Source: Diogma glabrata (taxonomy: Eukaryota; Arthropoda; Insecta; Diptera; Cylindrotomidae). From it: a DNA stretch of 64,000 bases. The number at the start of each line of letters is the position of its first letter. Position 1 is the stretch's first letter. The notes beneath the pieces were generated by a model. That model was given only the letters and a program-made list of their open reading frames with translations, was not told where the DNA came from and searched no databases. The stretch covers positions 70,330,019-70,394,018 of the forward strand of contig OY856186.1 in NCBI GenBank assembly GCA_963693315.1. Direction: 5' to 3'. Below, one piece after another: positions 34,573 through 45,779 of the stretch. Both the position numbers and the translations under genes were made by a program.

Positions 34573-36961
34573 TTACATTTTTTTTCTGAACTTATTGTTT
34601 ACAAAATTTTTAATTATATCATCAAAAGAAATCGAATTTGCAATATCAGATTCAATTGATAAAACTGCTAAATCGCTTAATCTGCTATTGGACATCGTTG
34701 GGCGTAAACAGGTTTTAATTCGTTTTAAACATGAGAACGAACATTCTGATGAACAATTTCTGACAGCCATTGATTTGTATATTCTAAAAATAATATCAAT
34801 ATTAGGAAAAATATCAAGCAGATTTTGATCCCTAATCCAATTGCACATATTGTTAATATTTATATGTTTTTTATCATCTAATGCCAAATACTCTTTGATG
34901 TGCAAAATCTCTTCAACTAGATCATCTGAAACATCTTGTGAATAAACTTCGCATAATTTAAATGCTTCATTTTTTATTTTCTAATCAGAAAGTTCGCAAA
35001 ATTTAAAAAGGACGTATAAAATTTCGAACACTCTGTCGTACGCACATTTTCGACCGTTTAGTTCTGAGATTAATCGATCGACAATTGTAAAAAATACGTT
35101 TATTTTAAAACTACCTTGAGCACCAAACAGGTCTTCATCATCGTTGGTTTCATCAAAATGTCGCTCTCTTTTTTGGTTCGCCTTTCGCTTGCAGTGTAGT
35201 TTTGAGTACCAACCAGCGCCTTGGCCTCTTCTTCATAAGTTGTAAATTTTTCGCGGGAAGATGAAATAATTGAAATTAAAGATTTGAATAAATCGATAAC
35301 CAATCCAATGTCTGCATCTTCCTGTTGTAGTTTTTTACTCACTATACATTGATACGATTTAAAATACTACCCCAAAAAACAGTCAAGAACGCAGTTTCAA
35401 ATTTTGTCAATTCCTTGCATAATCCTGCTGCTTCTGCCTTTGTAACCGTTTTCTCAGAACTGTCGTTCGAAATTGATTTTAGAATATCATGAATTTCTTT
35501 CCAAGACATTAATAAGCTTTTGCAGGCATTATCTCTGCATGACCATCTCGTAGTCGAGATCCTCTTTGGTGTTATGAGTACATTGCTGTTTTGCAGTTTT
35601 TCCCAACGCATCGTTGATGCCGAAAAAAAGGTATAAATTGCTTGCAAAAATGAAAAATAGTTGGTGGATTTATTACAGCAACTAGCCGCCGCAGTTCCAA
35701 CTAAATTAAGAGAATGGGCTGCACATAGTATAAGTTCCGCAAACTTGTTGGCATTTTTAGTTCTGGCTTGGAGACCAGATAAGTGCCTGACATGTTTGCA
35801 GCATTATCGTACGACTGACCTTTAAAATTTTCTAAATTAATGTTTAAAGATACCAGGGTGTTAGTTATTGATGTGCAGATTTCTTCAGATTTGTATCCAG
35901 CATTTGGAACAAAAGCTAGAAATACCTCTGTTGGTGTTCCACATTCTTTAACATATCTCAGAACAATTGATAACTGATCTACATGTGCGATGTCTGGTGT
36001 AGAATCAACAATTATAGAAAAATATTTCGCCGCTTTTATTTTGGCAGATATTACTTCTGTGCACTTCTGAGCCATAAGATGAACTATTTCTTCGTACGTT
36101 GTGGACGAAAGATAACTAGTTTTACAGCTACCCGGTCTTCCTTTTTTTTAGATGTTCCTTGGAGAATAGATAAAATTCGGCTAAAAGTTCTACGGCCAGT
36201 AAAAAGTTACTATTATGACATGATCCTACAACTTCATTAGAACCTCTTAAGGGTAGACCACGACTTGATAACTTTTTGACGATTGCGACAACGCGTAGTA
36301 GCACTTGCGTCCAATAATTTTTTTCTCTATCAATTTCTGCATTTAATAAATTAATCAAATTTTTACTTGAAGTCCTTGCCCTCAAAGCAACCACAGATTT
36401 TTTGTGATTTATTGATCGTTCGTGCTGTTCTACGCATTGTTTTAAGTTTTTACAATCATTAAATCCTTTATCCGTGCAAAAAGATGGACCCAATTTAGAT
36501 AACAAACAAGGACAACAATAAACACTTCCATTTGATTCAGAGTAGATTATCCATTGGCGACTTGAAACTTCTCCATTCTGAAGCACCCTTTTAAAAATTG
36601 TTGAACTCAAAAAGCGTGTTTGGTCTTTGTATATTCGTTTTGATTTCTCAAAATCAGAATCTGCGTTTTGAGAATAACCATTTCGCGCAACAAAATCTAT
36701 CAACTCATCATTTACTACCCACTTTGCAGGATCTACGTCCAACATAAAAACTTGAGACCGAAATATTTCCGATAATAATGGTTGATCTTTTTCTTCTCGT
36801 TCAACATGATAAACTGTAGCATTTTCATTTTCACACAAAACGGAATTACACAAGAACACACCGCCGCTATGTTTCGAGTATAGAGATAAGAAATTTTGCG
36901 AATTTGAATGATTTAATCTGGATACTCTGTTTATAGGAGTCGACGGCTCTCGCCGCCGCAA
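34573..36961 (-). pseudogene. Frameshifted hAT transposase, ZMYM1-like
   Basis: Read right to left. Residues 1-277 (36961-36128) hold a TTF-type zinc-finger region (NGEVSSRQWIIYSES, VYCCPCLLSK, KGFNDCKNL, EQHERSINHK) and the start of the DUF4371-type core (VVAIVKKLSSRGLPLRGSNE). After a frameshift in an A-run near 36145, the core continues in 36127-35701 with the first catalytic aspartate in FSIIVDSTPDIAHVDQLSIV and QSYDNAANMSG. A second shift near 35765 leads to LILCAAHSLNLVG and RISTTRWSCRDNACKSL. Further breaks follow. The C-terminal dimerisation domain is at 34905-34573 (SSECSFSCLKRIKTCLRPTM, then SDLAVLSIES). About four frameshifts make it inactive. In the intact state it would cut and rejoin the hAT ends. 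Confidence 0.9.
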
Positions 36962-37089
36962 AAAAGTTTCTGTTTTGAAAAATTTGTATATTTTAAAAAT
37001 TTCCGCACAAAAATTTGCCGCCTACGAAAATTTGCCGCCGTAGGCTACAGCCTAGCTAGCCTATTTAGAAATCCGCCACTGTGGATATG

Positions 37090-38690
37090 ATTTAAAAGAT
37101 CACAATGAATAACCAAAGTTTTAAAATGTTTTCGTAAACATAATTTAAAAAGAACAAATGTTCCATTTTGAAACGTGAAATTAAAAATCTAGGTTAAAAT
37201 TATTAATATTACTAGGTTTCGTGCCACCTGATCCAAAACTTATCGATTCAATTTTAAATAATCTTAAACCTATAAATGAATCAACTTTTGAATCATTTAT
37301 TGGTTTACATGGTATTATCAGTCTTTTATAAATAATTATGCGGTATACCAACATTATTCCCACTAATAGCTCTTAAAAGAGGAAAAATTAAAAACTTTAT
37401 GTGGAATGCTTTCCTTATATACATTGAACATTTTGTTAATATATTCTTCAATTTTACAGTTCTTTGATTTTACAAAAACCTTTTATGTAACTAAAGAGCT
37501 TATTGCTTCAAATGTTGCAATAAGCGCAGTTTTATTGCAGATAAATAACTCAGAAGGCAGTCCTAGCACTATTGCGGGTCTTGTTCCTTATACATCTAAA
37601 TAAAAGTATCCCAAGATAAAACGTGAGGTTTTAGAAATCAAACGGGCAGCAGACAATCGATTTTGGCCGTATATATATGGACGAAAATTCATCATAATCA
37701 CAGATCATAAACCTTTACGCTACTTAGTTTCGACTCCTTATCCAAATTCAATCCTAGTCAGGTGGTACGTAGAGCTGGAGGAATTCGATTACAAAATAGT
37801 GTACAAACCAGACAAACAAATTTTACATGTAAACGAATTATCCAGAATTAAGCTTCTAAATGAAACAACTGTTAGTGTTGTAACTCGAGCAAAAAGTATG
37901 ATTAATCAAAATGAAACTACATAATTCCAATCACTTTTTTTATTTTATTTTATCTACAAACGCTAATGATATATCTATATATTACCAAATTCAATTTAAT
38001 CAAATTTTAAACAGAACATTGATTTTTTCAAACCAAATGAAAAAATTCTCAAATTGAAACAAGCTCGAAAGTTATTGAAATTAAAGAATCAGCTTAAAGA
38101 ATTCCATGTAAATCAATTATGTGGACAATGGACATCAAGGTGTAGTTAGAACATTCAATAGAATGAGATGTTATTATAACTTTCCTAAAATGTTATCAAG
38201 AATAAAGAGTTTTATAAAAATCTGTAACAAGTGTGAACATAGCAAACATTGTCCAATTCAAAGAATGCCAATGCAAATTACCTCAACTTCAACAAAAGCT
38301 TGTGAGCGAATATTAATGGATATTGTAGGTAATTTGATTTCATCATACTAAAAAACAAATTTTCAAAAAATAAGTTTTCTTTAGCAAACTTCGTTTGTCT
38401 GTTTAGATATTCAATATCAATACTCACATAGCAAGGGTCAAATTTTATGAGTACTTTTTTCAAACTTATTTGTTTACGTACTAAAAAAAGAAATTAATCG
38501 TTCTGGGTAGAACGAAAGGATCCCGAAAGTAATGGAGCATTGAAAAGATGTCAAAACTCTATGTGAATATACTTTCGAAATTATAGTCAAGATGATCCTT
38601 TAAACTGGAACTAAAAAATTTTATATGCAATGTTTGTGTACAATATGACACCAAATTCATTAACAAAATACTAGTCAACGCAGTACTGCA
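37090..38690 (+). pseudogene. Ty3/gypsy RT end, RNase H and integrase
   Basis: Just after the hAT the text resumes with YDLKDHNE, the expected continuation of the RT. PPDPKLIDSI and FESFIGLHG follow (RT thumb). RNase H comes next: FTKTFYVTKELIASNVAISA near 37465, and KFIIITDHKPLRYLV with ELEEFDYKIVYKPDKQIL near 37690-37830. The integrase zinc-binding region follows (GHQGVVRTFNRMRCYYNF, then ICNKCEHSKHCP, 38130-38270) and MDIVGNLISSY at the start of the core. Core remnants run to about 38690 (AMFVYNMTPNSLTKY). There are many stops and frameshifts. No right LTR was found. Confidence 0.85.
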
Positions 38691-38699
38691 TTGGAAAGG

Positions 38700-41225
38700 C
38701 TAGATCCAACCCAACCTTTTCTTAACCTTGGCTAGTTCAGCGAGGTAGCCGTTAAGTGGAGTTATTAATTCGGTTTAGAGAAGTGTAAATCCATGGCACT
38801 AATTTACTGTGTGCATATTGACAGTTATTTATAGACATATACATCGTTCGAACGTAACATCGTTCAAACGTCGATATTTCCCACAAGGTATCCAAGCATT
38901 TTATTCTTTCTTCGAAACTGAATGCAGTGGAGACGATATACAAGATGAGGAGGGCATAAACAATCCTTAAAAACCGATTAAAGTGTGATGACTAAACTTT
39001 GGCTATTCTGAATTTGGTTGGCTCCAGTCACTGCCATCGCGAAATTTTTATTAAATTATTTATGTTTACATCAAATTATGTCTTCAATCTAGTACAAGAT
39101 AAAGTAAGAAAATTGATAGATATCAAGCATGTTTCGTTGGCTGCGTCACCTTTTTTTATGAGAATCAATTTTCTGAAATTTCTTAAAAAATTAGGGACAA
39201 GCTTCTAAATCAAACTCGAAGGACCAATGTTGGCGCACATATAGACGAATTGAATAGTTTGAGAATTGTTTAACCAAAAAGAATAAACTTCAAATATTTC
39301 ACAACAGTTGTTTTTTTAATTCCAACAGTAAAACGAATTGGAAATAATCTTTATAACAAAAAACAAACATCTTTACAACTGCATTCATAAACAAAAAATA
39401 ATAAATACATTTCTAATCCATATATTTTATTTCAAATAGACCATATCGTTTAACTTAATCTGATCACTTCGTAATACCAAGATTAAACAATTAGTACAAA
39501 ATCTAATCCAATCAATGTGAAATTCAATCTTTCCAAAAAAGAACTAAAACCGAAATAATCCCCCACAACACATGAGTATTGTAAAACATTTCACCATCTA
39601 TTGTAATGAAAAAATAGAAAAACAAAACCAAAACTTTCATTGGATAACGGAATCGGAAAAAAATTCCCAAAGAAATAAAATTAATAAATAAATTTTTAAT
39701 GTACCACATTATACCGTCTTAATATATTATTATTGTTATATAAATTGTTTCAAAATAAGAAATAACAATAAAATAATGAAATAATTTACAAGAAAAAAAA
39801 TTGAGCTAAGAAACGAAAATAGGATATTGAATTTCAGTTTTTATTTTGTTTTATTTCTTCTATTACATTTATTTGGTTGAGATTTTCCAAAAGTGAAAAC
39901 GAAAAGTTTTCAAAGCACGATTCGATTGTTTTTAGGTATTCTATTTTTACAAGAAGGCTTTCTAATGTTATATGTAACTTTATTATTATTATTATTGATT
40001 TTATTATATTTTTTAATAATACATCACTAACAACAATATCTCCTTAGTTCTGTTTTTTATTCTCTTTTTTCTTTAATATAATATTATTTTGAAGATTTTC
40101 AGATTTGTTTTCCTTTTTTTTTTCTGGGAATTTTCCAAACATAAAATAAAAAAGAAAAATCTCAAATGAAAAAAAAACAGAAATTTATTAAAAGTAAAAT
40201 AAATTATTAAAACTTACAAATCGATTTTCATTTTCTTTTTTGCTTTTATACTTTTCGCTTGTTATATTTTCTTTTATATTACCGTGTGTAACGATAAAAG
40301 TTGAATTGAAATGTATAATGTTATCCTTTGAGTAAATGAGAATGGGTAGATTGGCAAAATAGGCAAAAAAGGAAAAGTTACTTACTCTTTATATGGTAGA
40401 GTGGTCGATTTGAGGTAAAGTTAGTACTAACAATTAACAAAACTGCCTAATAAAATTAGTTTTAGATTCTACCCAAAATGCGTTACAGCTGATCTTCGCC
40501 GGGACTTCAAAGGGACTTCAAAAGTTCTACAACTGCCACTACTTTAAATCACACTATATTTAAAGTAGGTGGATTGAAACATAATAAATTCAAGTTTAGA
40601 TGGGCAATACTAATAATGAAATGAAATTGTATTAGTTTAGTAGTCAAAAATTTATTTCAAAAATTTCACGTAAAATTAGAAAATAAAATATGAAAGTAAT
40701 GAAATCTCATCTCACACGAAACATCAATACTTTGCCCGAAAATTATAACCGATCATAAATTAACATAATTCCATAACTACTAAAAATCTCTCTATTTAGG
40801 GTTGAATATTTTCAAATGCAAAATACCTATTATCTACCAATGCCTAATATTTTCTATTAATTCAGAAAACTTCTTAGTTTACTTAAATACTTCTTTTGAA
40901 AAATTACAACTGACTGGATCTCATATTGTCCAAACCAACTGCACTTGTTGGTTGATACTTCATGAAACCGCATCATTTACCGTAAATGTTTACTTTGAAA
41001 AAATAACGACACTTCTATATGATATTACCTGGTATTTTCCAACCCAACCCAACCCAACCTAAGTTCTTATTAGTCTAGAAACCTCTCGATTAACTCTAAA
41101 TGCTGCTTTTCAATAAGTATATCTTCTAAAAAACGACATTTAATATGAACCATCTAGATATTTTCCAACCCAACAGTTCATAGAATCAAAAAAAAAAAAG
41201 TCCACAAAACTTTTAAGAAAATCGC
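38700..41225. other. Unassigned AT-rich region
   Basis: No gene is recognised. It contains AT-simple stretches (39960-40200) and a short AACCC repeat at 41038-41060. Whether the gypsy 3' end extends past 38690 cannot be judged. Confidence 0.4.
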
Positions 41226-41229
41226 TCCT

Positions 41230-41829
41230 GGGCTATTATTTTGAAAATGTACATCGAAAAAAAAACAACTATTTTTTAAAAATCTGAAATTTTGATATTT
41301 TGTTGGTATTGACGAAAGGAAAAAAGTAATTTCTGCTTTTATATTTTGTGTACTCTGAATCGGAGTTATGCGCGGTTGAATTTTGAGGCTTTTTCACGTA
41401 GTTTTTGGTAATGGTGGCAATGTTTTGTGAATAGGTGCCACAAATTTCATCCGACTTACGTATATTTTTGCAAGTAAAAAGGAAAATAATTGAATAATTG
41501 AAATAAGTAAGTTTAAAATTAATAACTTTTCTCTTTTCCGCTAGGCGGCGCGTAAAACCTTGGTTTACTTCAAAGCTCATATCTCAAAAAGTAGGCTTTT
41601 TTTTTTTTTGTTTTTCACAAATTTTAAAGTAAACATATGCAGCTATGAAATTGAGAAATAAAAAGTCAGCAATTCAATATGGATTTTTTCTTACGATTTT
41701 TTAAAGTTTGGTATATGAAAAATTAACATGTGTTTTTTTATTAAGTTAATAATCCTGTACTAAATGTGGATCTAATAAATTAAACATTTCATATTTTAAC
41801 ATCTGCAATAAATTTGAACCATTTTCTGT
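41230..41829. repeat. Left long terminal inverted repeat
   Basis: Matches 43498-44102 inverted, with few substitutions and small indels. Inner limit: TGCAATAAATTTGAACCATT. It contains a 103-codon frame reading outward (41580 to 41269, minus), mirrored in the other arm at 43743-44048 (plus). Confidence 0.9.
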
Positions 41830-42217
41830 GCGGTTAAATGGTTAAAAACTTATTAAAAATTAATTTAAGTTAAGTGGTAAAATAAAGGAATTTAAATTAT
41901 TAAAAGGGTGTGTAAAATGTTTATTCATTTTAAAAAATGTCTATTCAGCCCCTTTTTACTAATTAAAATCTCATTAGAGGCTCATAATTTTAACATTTAA
42001 AATTTCGGATGACGCCCACAAACGGTTTTTGGAACAAATTATGCTTGCATCCAATCAAAATATATTCAATTGTACCTACCTAATTTTACCTGATTCTACC
42101 TATGTCAAAACTATTTCAAGGGTATATATATATATATATATTGATTGGATTGCCTTATAATCAATTATATTCCAAAATATTTAGAAGACATAACGTTTAG
42201 AAAAGATAATAATAGAA

Positions 42218-43243
42218 ATGCCTTTCAAATTGTGCTGTAACTTGTACGGTCTCAAAAATCATCAGCGGACATCAAAAAATGTGAAACTGGTCACACCAGC
42301 TGTTATTCAAAAAGCTGCGACCTTAAATTTTACTTTGCGTGATGACCAGTTTATATGTGAAACATGTCGCACTTATATCTATAAAAATAAGGTAAATTTA
42401 ATTATTTTATTAAAATGAATAAAAATTCATATGCAACTAATATTTTCTATACAGCAGCTTTCATGTTCGGAAACTATCGATAGTGAAATTATTTCTATAA
42501 ATCAGGATGTTGAAAATGTTCCAACGAACGAAAATATTCGAATACCTCCAGCATCTTTAGATCCATCACCAGTTTCGGTTGATACTATATCTCCACCAGT
42601 TCCTGAACTACTTAATGACATTTTAGAAGATATTAACAATGTTCTTGGAAGGTTAGCCGAATCTCCTATCAAACAAAATCATATTACAACAGGAAGTTAT
42701 AAAAAAATTGCAAGTGTCACATCGGCAATAAGTCAAAGATTATTTCAAGTAGATTCAGTTAAAGTGTTATCACCAAACGAGGAATGTGAATATACATCAT
42801 GGCTTATGAACCTTAAAAAAGAGTTTAAAGATGCCAGCTGTAAATCAAAACAAGTGTTTTTGTTGACAACTCTACCACGTAAATTTTGGTCAAATCAACG
42901 TATCCAGGATGAATTTAATGCATCAATACGACTGGTAGAATTCGCCATGGATCTGTTGGAAACAGTAGGTCCTTACAGTTGGCCTCAAAGCAAACAAGTG
43001 CACAGTTTGTCACAAAATATAGTACAACAAATTCAAACATACTTCTTATCAGAGGAAATTAGTAGAACAATGCCTGGCCTTAAAGATGTTGTTACTATTA
43101 CAGAAGGATCGACAAAAATTAAGAAATCAAAGCGGTTGGTGTTATGGACCCTCACCGACATCTACGAAATGTTCTTGGAAGAAAACAAAGAACTCAAGGA
43201 TTCCACTGTTTTTTACCGGATAACACTACACCCGATAAAATAA
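42218..43243 (+). CDS. Two-exon gene in long-TIR element, unknown function
   Basis: Exon 1 is 42218-42391 and exon 2 is 42455-43243. The 63-bp intron begins GTAAAT and ends TCTATACAG, and both junctions fall between codons, giving 320 residues. Exon 1 has C-C near residues 6-7 and ICETCR near 46-51, a likely zinc-binding N-terminus. Residues about 160-190 read CKSKQVFLLTTLPRKFWSNQ. Near 262-290 is SRTMPGLKDVVTI, then KKSKRLVLWTLTDIYEMF. From memory these blocks (leucine-rich 'TLLP' strand, 'SR-x-M-P-G-x-K-D', 'KRL(V/L)L-x-x-L') occur in larger uncharacterised proteins of aphids, Daphnia and Hydra; this was not checked. The C-terminus seems cut off (ends FYRITLHPIK), so it may be a truncated transposase or accessory protein. 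The adjacent start at 42431 lies in the intron. Confidence 0.65.
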
Positions 43244-43497
43244 TTGCCAAAATGTTTTCTTTTTCTGATGATCATAAATATTTCAATTTAAAGGCAAAAA
43301 AAAATATATAAATTAATTTTTTAATGTATTTATTTATAATATTGATTAAATTATAATGTTTATAGGAAAAATATTTTTTTAATGTTTTTTTCTAATGTTA
43401 GTGTTGGTGATGTTGAAATTATAACAAAATCTTCGATCATTGGGATCTCCAATTCTTATTCTGAATAAAAACCTGTTTCTCAATCAGAAATACACAA

Positions 43498-44102
43498 AAA
43501 ATGGTTCAAATTTATTGCAGGTGTTAAAATATGAAATGTTTAATTTATTAGATCCACATTTAGTACAGGATTATTAACTTAATAAAAAAACACATGTGAA
43601 TTTTTCATATACCAAACTTTAAAAAATCGTAAGAAAAAATCCATATTGAATTGCTGACTTTTTATTTCTCAATTTCATAGCTGCATATGTTTACTTTAAA
43701 ATTTGTGAAAAACAAAAAAAAAAAAAGCCTACTTTTTGAGATATGAGCTTTGAAGTAAACCAAGGTTTTACGCGCCGCCTAGCGGAAAAGAGAAAAGTTA
43801 TTAATTTTAAACTTACTTATTTCAATTATTCAATTATTTTCCTTTTTACTTGCAAAAATATACGTAAGTCGGATGAAATTTGTGGCACCTATTCACAAAA
43901 CATTGCCACCATTACCAAAAACTACGTGAAAAAGCCTCAAAATTCAACCGCGCATAACTCCGATTCAGAGTACTCAAAAAATAAAAGCAGAAATTACTTT
44001 TTTCCTTTAGTCAATGCCAACAATATATCAAAATTTCAGATTTTTTGAAAATCAAAAATTTAAAAATCAACAAAAAAATGTACGTTTTCAAAATAATAGC
44101 CC
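43498..44102. repeat. Right long terminal inverted repeat
   Basis: Reverse complement of 41230-41829. The outward-reading 101-codon frame begins MSFEVNQGFTRRLAEKRKV in both arms and differs at about six residues near its end. The internal boundary is AAAATGGTTCAAATTTATTG. Confidence 0.9.
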
Positions 44103-45585
44103 TCCTGTTACTTTAAATTCTTCACGCTAGATGCTTTCATTAATTACAAATTTTGTAAAAAACAACATTTAATCTGCAATAATCGTTTTGGCTTACAGAC
44201 AGGCAGATGCTTTTTGTCTATAAAAAAACAAAAAAGTCCAAGCGGCAGGTATCGGCTAGAAATAGGTAGATTTCGGGGTCAGACAGTTTTGTGTACAAAT
44301 AGAATTAGATGTGTCAGATTAGTTTAAATAAAAAATTTAAGTAGAAACAGAAAATTCAAAAAAATTGTTATACCAAATTGAATACATTAACCGAAACTAC
44401 TTTATCAATGCAATTTCAGAACAGTTTTTATTTAAGTTGGTTAAAACTACTTTTAATAACATATTAGATCAACTAAAGAGCAAATTAACGTTCTCACTAC
44501 ATTACACCTACACTACCTCCACACATAATTTATAATCAAAAATTATCAAACAACTTTTACACCTCAAAAAATACAAATATCTATCAATTTAGGAAAACTT
44601 TTGAAGTTGAAAACTCAACTTTATTTTGCTTTTTATTTAAATTTTTGCGAAAAAAATAAAAACTCAAAAATGGGATTTGTGGGATATGTTGTAATTGTGT
44701 GGCGTGAGAGTTTCGTGCATTATGTTAGTATAACGCTAATTCCATTGGAACCTCTTGGGTTAGAAAGCTATAAGCCTCTGAGGTTATAAATGAAAATTGT
44801 ATTTGAAAGAGAGTAGAAGTTTAAATAACGTAAACTCAAAAACGACCGGGCCCATGACCGTTTGCGTTTGCATTCATTTCAACAGTCCCAGGGTCGCAAT
44901 CTCTGGACTTGGATAATTTTTTTTTAATTTGGGAAAGATTTATGTTGTATCTATGCGTGCAAAAATTTTCAAATGCGAACTTGGTCATTTTCATCTAGAA
45001 CAACACTTAAAAAAAATTGAAGTTCATCCCAACCTCATTTCGAAGTTGGCAGTTTATTATTCATGCAAAGAAAAATTATTTTCAAACAATTTCACTGTGA
45101 TTGGGACAACTACACGATAACATTTTCCTAACAACAGAATGAGGTTTATTTAAAATATAAAGTGTTATATCCAATATAACAGTAGTTGAATAAAGATAAT
45201 AACTATTTCCCTGAAAAAATTTTTCTTTGGCCTTATATCATGAATTTTTCATTTTAAAGTTTAAGTATTTGAGATTAATTGAACTATATTTTATTTTCAC
45301 ATAAATATTTCGTGTAATTGTTTCAACTTCATCAATTTATAATTGTAGAGTTGTTGAAGCAATTTCGTAGTTTGATTCGCCATATGTGACCGCACGGTGA
45401 GGTTGAGACAATTGCATTTCGATTGGAAATAGGACATGTTTTTTTCAGTGAAGGACAACAAAGTTTAATAATTTTTAAAACATCTGATTTTTATGGAACC
45501 CTAAACGCCAAGGTTATCATCTGAAGAAAAATGATAAAAAAAGGTTCTAATATTCATTATTTATAAATTTTATTTAAACATTATA
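44103..45585. other. Unassigned; includes small dispersed repeat 44226-44332
   Basis: 44226-44332 is the inverted partner of 3623-3740. The remainder is AT-rich. Short frames at 44601-44789 and 44929-45120 show no motif. Confidence 0.45.
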
Positions 45586-45589
45586 TTTA

Positions 45590-45770
45590 AAACGGCCATT
45601 ATAACGCCTTACATTATTCGACTTTTAAGGCTCTAGCTGCTTAAACGGTACCCTTATATGGCCTGTACGCGAACTTCTCCAAGAGATTATTTATCGCAAC
45701 ATACACAATTTTTTGGTGACAAAGTCAAAAATTGCGACCGTGAGAGTGCCGCTAAATGCCGTTATACTGT
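45590..45770 (-). repeat. Lone diverged monomer of the ~328-bp satellite
   Basis: In reverse orientation it shares GCGACCGTGAGAGTGCCG and GCGAACTTCTCCAAGA with the 2335-3318 units (TGCGACCGTGAGAGTGCCG and CGAACTTGTCCAAGAT in complement), plus AACGGCCATTATAACG. Only part of a monomer is recognisable. Confidence 0.6.
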
Positions 45771-45779
45771 TATGCTGCA

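Larger units (their letters stand above)
33781..37081 (-). mobile_element. Complete 3.3-kb hAT element (ZMYM1-like transposase)
   Basis: The termini are CAGTGGCGGATTT on the left and its complement AAATCCGCCACTG on the right. A perfect 8-bp duplication TGGATATG flanks the element (33773-33780 and 37082-37089). Subterminal copies of TTTGCCGCCTA-type motifs occur at both ends (about 33801-33835 and 37010-37045). It carries a broken transposase on the minus strand and a ~460-bp dispersed repeat (34094-34553) between the left end and the transposase. It lies inside the Ty3/gypsy RT. Confidence 0.95.
41230..44102 (+). mobile_element. Long-TIR DNA element of unknown superfamily
   Basis: About 600-bp inverted repeats (41230-41829 and 43498-44102) end in GGGCTATTATTTTGAAAA and its complement. 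A 4-bp duplication TCCT flanks both ends (41226-41229 and 44103-44106). Outside these limits the flanks do not match. The centre holds one two-exon gene. The structure is that of a cut-and-paste transposon, but the termini and 4-bp duplication do not by themselves fit a superfamily I can name. The arms are nearly identical over hundreds of bases, so the insertion, or arm homogenisation, is fairly recent. Confidence 0.88.

Noticed and set aside
41038..41060. AACCC repeats considered as telomeric
   Set aside because: The usual insect telomere unit is TTAGG/CCTAA. This is a four-unit AACCC run with no array around it.
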